Origin: Myxococcales bacterium
Lineage (GTDB): Bacteria > Myxococcota > Bradymonadia > UBA7976 > UBA1532
NCBI GenBank assembly: GCA_020430675.1
Contig: JAGQJJ010000118.1
Coordinates: forward strand, 1 to 8,808
Length of the DNA stretch: 8,808 nucleotides
Reading direction: 5' to 3'
This document shows positions 1 through 6,450 of this stretch, one piece after another. Below the pieces are notes generated by a model that made no database searches, had not been told where the DNA came from, and saw nothing but the letters and a program-made list of their open reading frames with translations. Both the position numbers and the translations under genes were made by a program. Each line of letters starts with the position of its first letter. Position 1 is the first letter of the stretch.

Positions 1-955
1 TCGGCTCAAGGAAGTTCCACTCGTCGGTGGTGAGGCCGGCCGCGGCGGTGCCATCAACGAGGCGGCCCTGGCCATCGTTGACGTAGAGGCGGTCCTGAAG
101 GGGCGCGCCGAGGCCGCCCTGGCTCTGCCAGAAGTCGATATGGCCGTCTCGGTCGACGTCGACAAACGCTGCGCCCGAGGGCACATCGACCAGTCCGGCG
201 CGACGCAAGGGGTAGTCAGCGGGCGCCAGGGTAAAGCGGCCGCTGCCGTCATTGAAGAGCACCTCGCTGGTCTCGGCGACGGTGATCGGCTCTTCGCCGG
301 CCCGTTCGATGGTGATGGGCTCGCGGGTGTCGGTGCCGGTGTAGGCGTCGAGGTCGCCGTCGTTGTCGAGGTCAGCGAAGGCCACCACGTCGATCGGCCG
401 GCCGAGCGGAATGGGGAAGTCGCCGCGCGGGGTCAGCAGGCCGGACTCTTCGGTGACGTCGAGGAAGGCGTCGTGGTCGTTGCGCAGAACCCATTGATGC
501 CGGGCGACATCGGCGGGCGTGGGGCCGAAGATGTCGATCAGGCGCAGGCCCTGGCGCACGACGACATCGGCCCAGCCATCGCCGTCGAGGTCGCCGACGC
601 TCAGGCGGGTGCCGAGCACGCCCAGCTGGGCCAGCTTCCACTCGGCGGTGCGCTCGACGAAGATCGACGTGCCCGCGGTGTATTCGGTGCCGGCATGGCA
701 GATGGGCGGGACCGGAGGCGGCGCGGCGTCTGCGGCCGCGTCCACGGGTTCGGTGGCGGCGTCGTGCCCGGCGTCGGCGCCGGCGTCGAGGAGGCCGGCG
801 AGGTCGGCTACGGCGACATCGGCCACCGTGCCATCCATCGCGGCATCCCCGATGACGACGATCGGTTCATCCTCGTCGGCCGAGCCGCCGCCGTCGGGCG
901 TGCAACCGAAGCAGAGCGCGAAGAGGACGAACCACCGGCGGGAGCGTGGACGCAT
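1..955 (-). CDS. FG-GAP/VCBS-repeat lipoprotein, C-terminus missing
   Basis: The reading frame is open for 318 codons from ATG 955 to the window edge, where it is cut. A strong GGAGG (960-964) sits four bases before the ATG and fixes the start. Residues 1-18 form a lipoprotein signal: basic n-region MRPRSRRW, short hydrophobic core, then CFGC with Cys18 as the likely lipidated residue. Residues 19-84 are a low-complexity Asp/Ala/Pro linker, typical of surface lipoproteins in myxobacteria-like organisms. Three FG-GAP/VCBS calcium-binding motifs follow: GDLDGDGWAD (about 121-130), ADLDNDGDLD (194-203) and VDVDRDGHID (265-274), plus phrases such as FLDVTEESGL and LFNDGSGRFT that are usual in this repeat class. 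Such repeats fold as beta-propeller blades. The protein is probably outer-membrane anchored, facing outward or the periplasm. The ligand is unknown, and a C-terminal domain may lie beyond the edge. Family assignment is confident; function is not. Confidence 0.9.
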   Translation of the reverse strand, partial: MRPRSRRWFVLFALCFGCTPDGGGSADEDEPIVVIGDAAMDGTVADVAVADLAGLLDAGADAGHDAATEPVDAAADAAPPPVPPICHAGTEYTAGTSIFVERTAEWKLAQLGVLGTRLSVGDLDGDGWADVVVRQGLRLIDIFGPTPADVARHQWVLRNDHDAFLDVTEESGLLTPRGDFPIPLGRPIDVVAFADLDNDGDLDAYTGTDTREPITIERAGEEPITVAETSEVLFNDGSGRFTLAPADYPLRRAGLVDVPSGAAFVDVDRDGHIDFWQSQGGLGAPLQDRLYVNDGQGRLVDGTAAAGLTTDEWNFLEP

Positions 956-977
956 GGAACCTCCAAAAGTGCCCTTC

Positions 978-1007
978 CGTGTAGCCCGGCGACGCGGTGT
1001 GCATCAA
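978..1007 (-). promoter_or_regulatory. Candidate promoter for the FG-GAP lipoprotein gene
   Basis: On the minus strand TTGATG (1002-1007, four of six matches to the -35 consensus) is followed after 18 bases by TACACG (978-983, three of six to the -10). This would start transcription near 971, leaving a leader of about 16 bases that holds the GGAGG site. The match is weak and GC-rich organisms often depart from this consensus, so it is only a candidate. I see no comparable plus-strand promoter for the divergent gene at 1073 in this 117-base gap. Confidence 0.25.
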
Positions 1008-1072
1008 GCCCCGGTGACACCTCGCAGCGTCGCGGCCTCGGCGTCCGCGTGTGGCCGATGGCGGGAGTGCAA

Positions 1073-1582
1073 ATGAAGCTTCGCTGCCTGCTCGCCCTGG
1101 CGGCGCTCGGCGCCGCGCAAATGGGCTGTCCCGGGCCTTGCGATGACATCGCTTGCGGCCCATCGCTCGAGATCGCCGGCACGCCCGCGGACTTCGCCGG
1201 GCCACGCGAGGCGCAGGGCTACTCGGTCTCGGCGGCGCGCGCCTGTGGCGACCACGGTGAGAACTCGGTCATCTGGGTGCGCGGCGGCGGCGACGTCGGC
1301 GAAGTGCCCGACATGCCCATCGAACGCTGGTACGCCACCGAAGCCCGCCCGCGCCTCGCCGAGCGCGGGGTCAGCCCGGCCAACATCTCGCCCTACCTGC
1401 TCTATTGGCACTGCGAGGTCGTGCTCGACGGGATGTACGCCATCGCCATCTACGACTGGACCGAAGCCGACGCCGCGACGCTTGGCCTGGGCGCGGCCAT
1501 GGCCGAGACCGGCTTCAGCGCGTTGGTCGGCGTGCTGGTGATGCGGCCCGAGAGCGCCTGCGCCGACATCGGGTGCGACTGA
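1073..1582 (+). CDS. Small cysteine-containing exported protein, function unknown
   Basis: This is a 169-residue protein starting at ATG 1073, preceded by GGGAG (1063-1067) with a five-base spacer. The same frame is open far upstream, but that part is antisense to the FG-GAP gene, and the signal sequence begins at this ATG. Residues 1-19 (MKLRCLLALAALGAAQMGC) look like a secretion signal. Cys19 could be lipidated, although the Q-M-G-C lipobox is poor, so cleavage by ordinary signal peptidase is also possible. The mature part has cysteines at 19, 23, 28, 58, 114, 163 and 168. The N-terminal CPGPCDDIACG and C-terminal CADIGCD clusters suggest disulphides in an oxidising compartment. Between them is a mixed alpha/beta-looking segment with Trp and Tyr (YWHCEVVLDGMYAIAIYDW). 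I recognise no family. It lies 67 bases before the LpoA-like gene on the same strand and may be cotranscribed with it. Confidence 0.75.
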   Translation: MKLRCLLALAALGAAQMGCPGPCDDIACGPSLEIAGTPADFAGPREAQGYSVSAARACGDHGENSVIWVRGGGDVGEVPDMPIERWYATEARPRLAERGVSPANISPYLLYWHCEVVLDGMYAIAIYDWTEADAATLGLGAAMAETGFSALVGVLVMRPESACADIGCD

Positions 1583-1649
1583 AGGCGCGCGGCGCCGCCG
1601 ACGGCGACTTCGGTTGATGCGACGGCGCGGGTTCGATACACCAGACCCC

Positions 1650-3302
1650 ATGGCTGGCTCTCGCTCCGCGTTGCTGGTCGCGTGCACGGCGGCATTTGTC
1701 GCGTGCGGCGCGGCGCCCCCGCCGACCCCCGCGGTCGCAGCCGATCCGACGACGGCCGATGCTGGTCCGCCCGCGCGGGCCGACGCGACACCGTCGCCGA
1801 TCGATCGTGCACCCGATGCGATCACCGCTCGGCTGGCGCAGACGCCACCAGGCGACCGTCCGACGCTGCTCGACGACGCCGACCCGGCGACGCTGGAGGC
1901 TGCGTTGCCCCACCTTGAGCCCACGAGCGAGGCCGCAGGCTGGATCGCGCTTCGTCTCGGCCGCATCAAGCGCCATCAGCGGCAGTTCCACGACGCCGCG
2001 ACGCTGTTCGCCCAGGCCGCGGCCGCGGACGGTGCGCCGGCCGACACGGCCAAGGCCGACCTCGCGGCGCTGCGCGGGCAGGACGCAATGGTCCGAAATC
2101 GCATCGCGGCGTTGCTGCCGCTCTCGGGCCCTTACGCGCCGATCGGCGAGACGGCGCTCAACGCGATTCGGCTGGCGCTGATGGCCGAGCCGGGCATCGA
2201 GTTGATCGTCGGCGACACCGCGGGCGAGGCCGATCGCGCGGTCGTGGTGCTGACCTCGTTGGTGCGCGATCAGCACGTGGCGGCGGTCATCGGCCCGGTG
2301 GGCACGATCGAGAGCTTCGCGGTCGCGCAGGCCGCCGAGCGCCTCGAAACCCCGGTCATGACCCTGTCGGCGCGGGAAGACCTGCCCCGGCTGGGCACGT
2401 TCGTCTTCCGCCACCGTCTCACCCGCGGCGCACAGGCCGAGGCCATCGCGCGGCATGCCATCGAAGACCTGGGCATTCGCACCTTTGCCATCCTGTACCC
2501 CGAGGCCGAGAGCGGTCGCGAGCTGATGACCGCATTCTGGCGCGCGGTGGAGAGCCGCGGCGGCGAAGTCCGCGGCGCGCAAGGCTATTCAACCCACGGC
2601 AACGACTTCAACGCCGCGATCAAGAAGCTCATCGGCCGCCACCACCTGGAAGCGCGGACCGTCGATCCGCACTGGGAGCAGCTCAACCGCAAGTCCAAGG
2701 ACAAGGCGCTGCACGTGCCGCCGGTCGTCGACTTCGAGGGGTTGTTCATCGCCGACAGCGGGCAGAGAGTCCGGCTGTTGCTGCCCTTCTTGTCGTATTG
2801 GGACATCGAGGTGAAAAACGACCCCAACCTCGACCCGGCGAGCTTCACCTTCAAGTACGGCGGCGAGCCACCACAGCTCGTGCAGATCCTGGGTGCCAGC
2901 GGCTTCAACGACCCGCGGCTGACCCGTCGACCGCCGCCCCAGGCGCTCAACAGCGTGTTTATCGACGCCTTCTGGCCCGAGTCTGAGGCCGCGCGGCCAC
3001 TGGTTGAAGCCTGGCTGAGCACCTACGGCCGGCCGCCGCCGGTGCTCGCGGCCCATGCTTTCGACGCCACACAGCTTGTGGCCCGCGCGGTGCGCGACCG
3101 GACCGACCGCGCCTCCGTTCGACGCGCTTTGCTCGCCATCGGTGATCATCGCGGGGTCTTCGGCGCGACGCGCGTCGCGGGCGATGGCGAAGTGCAATTC
3201 GACCTGGAACTGCTCACGCTCGACCCGGACGCGGGGGTCGTGCCCTTTGGTGGCCGCGCCGAGCCAGACGCACCGCGCGACGAAGACGCGCCGGGCCGCT
3301 GA
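1650..3302 (+). CDS. LpoA-like penicillin-binding protein activator / periplasmic-binding-fold lipoprotein
   Basis: This is a 550-residue predicted lipoprotein. From ATG 1650 the signal is MAGSRSALLVACTAAFVAC, with Cys19 as the probable lipid site. ATG 1617 or TTG 1614 would add 11 or 12 residues; no start has a clear Shine-Dalgarno, so the choice rests on the signal peptide. A Pro/Ala/Asp linker (about 20-70) leads to a TPR-like helical stretch (about 80-145, with FHDAATLFAQAAA near 113-125). From about 150 to the end is a type I periplasmic-binding fold: RIAALLPLSGPYAPIGE, VIGPVGTIES (about 213-222), a TFAILYPE strand, a DFEGLFIAD strand (about 361-369) and a Val/Phe-rich C-terminal sheet. 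A basic segment (330-354) interrupts the fold between lobes. This TPR-plus-binding-fold layout matches LpoA-type proteins, which stimulate peptidoglycan synthases from the outer membrane. Activator function is inferred from architecture. It could instead bind a small ligand, as the amino-acid transport binding proteins of this fold do. No permease gene is nearby. Confidence 0.82.
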   Translation: MAGSRSALLVACTAAFVACGAAPPPTPAVAADPTTADAGPPARADATPSPIDRAPDAITARLAQTPPGDRPTLLDDADPATLEAALPHLEPTSEAAGWIALRLGRIKRHQRQFHDAATLFAQAAAADGAPADTAKADLAALRGQDAMVRNRIAALLPLSGPYAPIGETALNAIRLALMAEPGIELIVGDTAGEADRAVVVLTSLVRDQHVAAVIGPVGTIESFAVAQAAERLETPVMTLSAREDLPRLGTFVFRHRLTRGAQAEAIARHAIEDLGIRTFAILYPEAESGRELMTAFWRAVESRGGEVRGAQGYSTHGNDFNAAIKKLIGRHHLEARTVDPHWEQLNRKSKDKALHVPPVVDFEGLFIADSGQRVRLLLPFLSYWDIEVKNDPNLDPASFTFKYGGEPPQLVQILGASGFNDPRLTRRPPPQALNSVFIDAFWPESEAARPLVEAWLSTYGRPPPVLAAHAFDATQLVARAVRDRTDRASVRRALLAIGDHRGVFGATRVAGDGEVQFDLELLTLDPDAGVVPFGGRAEPDAPRDEDAPGR

Positions 3303-3529
3303 CAGCAACGCGCAAGTCCGTTGATGGCGCCAGCGCGCCGGAGCCTGCGTCGCTGCCAGGCCCAGAGCGGTCCAGCTCGCGACCTGACGGGGCCCGCGCC
3401 AGTCGTGCAGCGATGGAGCGCCGCCAGCGGCGTCGCGGCCAAGCGCGATGGGATCAACGGCGCCGCGCACCGCCACCGCTGCGCCCGCCGCCGTCGCCGT
3501 GGCAGACCCGAGGCTTTTGCACGAAAATC

Positions 3530-3538
3530 TGCTAGCCT
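3530..3538 (+). promoter_or_regulatory. Candidate extended -10 promoter element
   Basis: TGCTAGCCT (3530-3538) resembles an extended -10 element (TG-N-TANNNT). It sits in an AT-richer pocket (about 3514-3550) inside an otherwise very GC-rich gap between the LpoA-like gene and the unknown gene at 3583. Transcription would begin near 3545, about 38 bases before the ATG. No good -35 lies 16-18 bases upstream; TTGCAC at 3517-3522 is too close, with only ten bases between. The rest of the 3303-3582 gap holds no gene I can support and no T-tailed terminator hairpin. Confidence 0.3.
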
Positions 3539-3582
3539 GCGCGAAATCACGTCAACAGCCGAAGTCGACAGCCACGCCGCGA

Positions 3583-4392
3583 ATGGACCGCCGCTCAGAC
3601 ATCCCGATGCCCGCGCGCACCCTCTCGGGCGGAGAGCCGATCACGGTCGACTTCACCGAGAAGCGCGGCGGACCGCGGTGGACGCGCGCGTTTCGCCAGA
3701 TGATCGCCAGCTCGGGCGTGGTCGACATGACCGTGGTTGTGTTCGACCCCGATAGCGTGCCGCGACGCCCACTGCGCTCGCGGCGCTGGTGGGAGGACGA
3801 CCGCTACCGCGTCTCGCGTGCGGCGGCGATGGCGGCGATGGACATCTTCGGCCAGCGCCACGACGAGCGCCTGCGCCGCAAGCACCCGGACGTCGGGGCG
3901 GCGCAATGGGCGCGCCTCTTCCACATTCACGTCGCCAATGAGCCGGTGGGCAAGCCCATCTCGCTCGACACGTTCTTTGGCCCCTGGTTCGACATGCGCC
4001 GCCGCCAGTTGATCATCGACGGCGGCTTTGCCAACGACCCGCCCACGGCCCGCGCCCGTGATGAGGCCACCGCGCATGTGCAGTACTGGCTGCGCGCGCG
4101 CGGCCTCGAAGCCACCGAAGAGCACAACCCGGGGCTGACCGGCGCGCTGCTCTACCAGCCGAGCGGTCCGTGCTTCGGGGCCTTGCCAGCGCAGGTCTTC
4201 AACCGCATCTTCTGCGAGTTTGTCGAGCAGATCCTCTACGACGCCCAGCGGCCGTTGACCATCTTCGAGTGGTCCGATGACTGGTCCAATTACTTCGACG
4301 CCGGCAAGGAGTGGTGGGGCACCTACTTCTGGACGGTGTTGATCGAAGACCTGTCGGAAGTGGTCGCCATCGGCGCTTCGGCCAGCGAGTGA
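3583..4392 (+). CDS. Trp-rich cytoplasmic protein of unknown function
   Basis: I do not recognise this 269-residue protein. The frame is open from ATG 3448, but the first 45 codons give Ala/Thr-rich sequence that looks like translated non-coding DNA, and the candidate promoter lies inside them. I therefore prefer ATG 3583, with ATG 3607 as an alternative; none has a good Shine-Dalgarno. There is no signal peptide or membrane segment, so a cytosolic location is likely. It has eleven tryptophans (33, 69, 70, 109, 135, 169, 230, 234, 244, 245, 250), roughly three times the usual share. Five of them are packed in the acidic/aromatic C-terminal block 230-250 (EWSDDWSN, KEWWGTYFWTV). An N-terminal strand-like piece (DMTVVVFDPD, 48-57), a central FHIHVANEP (113-121) and a C-terminal VVAIGASASE suggest a compact alpha/beta fold. 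Its TGA overlaps the next gene's GTG, so it is probably coexpressed with the acetyltransferase. No catalytic motif is evident. Confidence 0.75.
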   Translation: MDRRSDIPMPARTLSGGEPITVDFTEKRGGPRWTRAFRQMIASSGVVDMTVVVFDPDSVPRRPLRSRRWWEDDRYRVSRAAAMAAMDIFGQRHDERLRRKHPDVGAAQWARLFHIHVANEPVGKPISLDTFFGPWFDMRRRQLIIDGGFANDPPTARARDEATAHVQYWLRARGLEATEEHNPGLTGALLYQPSGPCFGALPAQVFNRIFCEFVEQILYDAQRPLTIFEWSDDWSNYFDAGKEWWGTYFWTVLIEDLSEVVAIGASASE

Positions 4393-4907
4393 CCTCGGCG
4401 CGCCCGCGGTTGGCGACGCGGCGACTCGTGCTGCGTTCGTGGACGGATCATGATGCGCCGGCGGCGCTCCGTCTTTGGGGCGATGCGCGGGTCATGGCGC
4501 ATGTGGAGGCCCCGCTGGCCGACCTGGACGCCGCGATGCGCTGCGTCCGGGCGGCGCAGGCCGCCGAACGGGACCATGGCGTTTGCCTGTGGGCAGTCGC
4601 CACCCGGGATGATGCCGCCATCATCGGCGCGTGCGGCTTGCACCGGCTCGATCAGCAGACGTTGGAGCTGGCCTTTCACTTCGTGCCCACGGTGTGGCGG
4701 CGGGGCTACGCGACCGAGGCGGCGCGCGCCGTGGTCACCGATGCGGTCGAAGACCCCAAACTCGCCCGCATCGTCGCCTGGGCCCGACCGGAGAACGCCG
4801 GCTCATTGGGGGTGCTGCGCCGCCTCGGCTTCACCGCGTTGGGGCCCGACCCGACGCAGGATGATGAGTTGGGCTTCGAACTGCGCGCCGATCAGTTGCG
4901 CCCGTAG
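4389..4907 (+). CDS. GNAT-family N-acetyltransferase, RimJ/RimL type
   Basis: This is a 172-residue GNAT enzyme, predicted to move an acetyl group from acetyl-CoA to an amine, either a protein N-terminus or a small molecule; the substrate cannot be read from sequence. The N-terminus (LATRRLVLRSWTDHDAPAAL, from residue 8) is the usual opening of the Acetyltransf_3 branch. The acetyl-CoA pyrophosphate loop is VWRRGYATEA (102-111), an R-x-x-G-x-A form after the ELAFHFVP strand. The second signature, ENAGSLGVLRRLGF (135-148), is typical of RimJ/RimL relatives, and the size is normal. I chose GTG 4389 because it places the conserved start at residue 8 and overlaps the preceding stop as GTGA. This suggests translational coupling, as no Shine-Dalgarno is visible. 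Upstream codons in the same frame are antisense-like sequence within the previous gene. The gene ends 16 bases inside the convergent malQ 3' end. Confidence 0.9.
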   Translation: MTSARPRLATRRLVLRSWTDHDAPAALRLWGDARVMAHVEAPLADLDAAMRCVRAAQAAERDHGVCLWAVATRDDAAIIGACGLHRLDQQTLELAFHFVPTVWRRGYATEAARAVVTDAVEDPKLARIVAWARPENAGSLGVLRRLGFTALGPDPTQDDELGFELRADQLRP

Positions 4908-6400
4908 AGCAGCGCCAACCTCGCCAGGCGCTCGGCCAGCTCGGGGCGCAGCGCCGCCGCCCGCACCCGCCAGCCCCAATTGCCCGAAGCGACCGAAGGC
5001 GTGTTCATGCGCGCCTCGCTGCCCAGCGAGAGCACGTCCTGCATGGGCACGATCGCGGTCTCGGACACCGAGGCCATTGCGGCGCGGATGAAATCCCAGA
5101 CGACGTCATGGCCGTCGACGGCGAAGTAGAGCCGCACATGATGCCGCACGCGCTCGTCGACCGTGCGCCACCAGCCGAGCGTCGTGTCGTTGTCATGCGT
5201 GCCGGTGTAGACCACCGACTCCGGTCGATAATGGTGCGGCAGATAAGGATTTTTGGCGTCTTCGCCGAACGCGAACTGCAGCACCTTCATGCCCGGCAGA
5301 CCCGAGGCGGCGAGCAGGGCGCGCACGTGGTCATCGATCACGCCCAGGTCTTCGGCGAGGATGGGCAGCGGGTCGCCCAACGCCGCCTTGAGCGCGTCGA
5401 AGACCGCCCGCCCCGGACCCCGCACCCAGCGCCCCGAGCGCGCGTCCTTGGCGCCACCGGGAACGGCCCAATAGGCGGAAAACGCGCGGAAGTGGTCGAT
5501 GCGCACGCGGTCGGTCAGTTGCAGGGCGCGGCGCAACCGCGCGATCCACCAGCGGAAACCGTCAGCCGCCATCGCGTCCCAGCGATAGAGCGGGTTGCCC
5601 CAGAGCTGCCCGGTCTCGCTGAAGGCATCGGGCGGCACGCCGGCGACCTCGACGCTGCGGCCAGCGGCGTCGAGGGCAAACAAATGGCGCTCGGCCCAGA
5701 CATCGGCGCTGTCGGCGTCGACGTAAATCGGCAGATCACCGATCAGCTCGATGCCGCGGCGGCCCAGTTCAGCGCAGAGCCTGCGCCACTGCCGGTCGAA
5801 GAAGAACTGGATGATGATCACCCGCTCGATGTCATCGGCCAGCTCGGCGCGTGCATTGGCCAGCGCGGCGGGGTCGCGGTCGCGCAGCGGGGCGGGCCAC
5901 TCCCACCAGGGGTGGTCGCCACCGCGCATCTTGAGCGCGGCAAAGAGCGCGGTCTCAGCCAGCCAGGCCTCGCGCGCACGAAACGCGGCCAGCGACGGCG
6001 CCAGCGCGTGGCCAGGTGCCTTGCGCAAAGCATCGGCGGCGGCGGCGAGGCGGGGGCCCTTGAACGCGCGCACGGCGGCAAAATCGACCCGGTCCACGCC
6101 ACGCGCGACCGCGGCGGGCGCTTCGAGGGCGGAAGCGGGCAAGAGGCCCTGCTGGTGCAGGTCGACCAGATCGACCAGCCATGGATTGCCGGCGAAGGCG
6201 CTCCAGCTTGAGTAGGGCGAGTCCCCTGCCCCCGGCGGCACCAGCGGCAGCACCTGCCACGCGCGCAGCCCGGTGGTGCTCAGCCAATCGACAAAGCGCC
6301 AGGCGCGTTCGCCCAGATCACCGATGCCGTGATTGCCGGGCAGCGAGGTCGGGTGCAGCAGGATGCCCCCGCGGCGGGGCGTCGGACGATGTGTGGACAT
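4892..6400 (-). CDS. malQ: 4-alpha-glucanotransferase (amylomaltase)
   Basis: This 502-residue GH77 enzyme transfers 1,4-alpha-glucan segments between maltooligosaccharides and releases glucose, in cytosolic maltodextrin and glycogen metabolism. Length and sequence fit the compact Thermus-type amylomaltase rather than the longer E. coli form. The N-terminal GGILLHPTSLPGNHGIGDLG (11-30) is typical. Then come GDLPIYVDADSADVWAERHL (221-240) and AGVPPDAFSETGQLWGNPLY (253-272), the substrate-loop region. Catalytic residues are all present: nucleophile Asp302 in RIDHFR, acid/base Glu350 in AEDLG, and Asp403 in GTHDNDT. The start is ATG 6400, with GGGGAG (6404-6409) only three bases upstream; a frame extension to 6823 is antisense to nothing conserved and overlaps the amidase. 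It lies 50 bases downstream of the amidase and could share its transcript. No other glycogen or maltose genes are in the window. The 3' end overlaps the convergent acetyltransferase by 16 bases. Confidence 0.96.
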   Translation of the reverse strand: MSTHRPTPRRGGILLHPTSLPGNHGIGDLGERAWRFVDWLSTTGLRAWQVLPLVPPGAGDSPYSSWSAFAGNPWLVDLVDLHQQGLLPASALEAPAAVARGVDRVDFAAVRAFKGPRLAAAADALRKAPGHALAPSLAAFRAREAWLAETALFAALKMRGGDHPWWEWPAPLRDRDPAALANARAELADDIERVIIIQFFFDRQWRRLCAELGRRGIELIGDLPIYVDADSADVWAERHLFALDAAGRSVEVAGVPPDAFSETGQLWGNPLYRWDAMAADGFRWWIARLRRALQLTDRVRIDHFRAFSAYWAVPGGAKDARSGRWVRGPGRAVFDALKAALGDPLPILAEDLGVIDDHVRALLAASGLPGMKVLQFAFGEDAKNPYLPHHYRPESVVYTGTHDNDTTLGWWRTVDERVRHHVRLYFAVDGHDVVWDFIRAAMASVSETAIVPMQDVLSLGSEARMNTPSVASGNWGWRVRAAALRPELAERLARLALLYGRN

Positions 6401-6450
6401 GGGCTCCCCAGTGTCAGAACGATGCCGGTCGCGGCCTGCGCCGCCGCCGG

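Noticed and set aside
140..1072. Long plus-strand open frame continuous with the small exported protein
   Set aside because: It is antisense to the FG-GAP lipoprotein, has Gly/Ala/Arg-rich shadow composition, and the true gene has its own ribosome-binding site and signal peptide at 1073.
1515..2582. Minus-strand open frame of 355 codons (also one at 1004-1969)
   Set aside because: Arg/Gly-rich, low-complexity translation opposite genes with clear signal peptides and a recognisable binding-protein fold; expected in high-GC DNA.
3326..3339. Short hairpin GGCGC-CAGC-GCGCC after the LpoA-like gene
   Set aside because: Only five base pairs and no T-run; such stems are common by chance at this GC content. 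The same applies to GCGGC-CTGC-GCCGC at 6431-6444.
3500..3520. Possible sigma-54 promoter (TGGCAG with a downstream TTGC)
   Set aside because: The GG and GC pairs are 16 bases apart rather than the required 10.
3448..3582. Upstream start for the Trp-rich unknown protein
   Set aside because: The added 45 residues look like translated non-coding sequence and cover the AT-richer candidate promoter; not excluded outright.
5108..6211. Plus-strand open frame of 367 codons
   Set aside because: Lies wholly opposite malQ, whose catalytic motifs are all intact; no recognisable motif in the antisense product.
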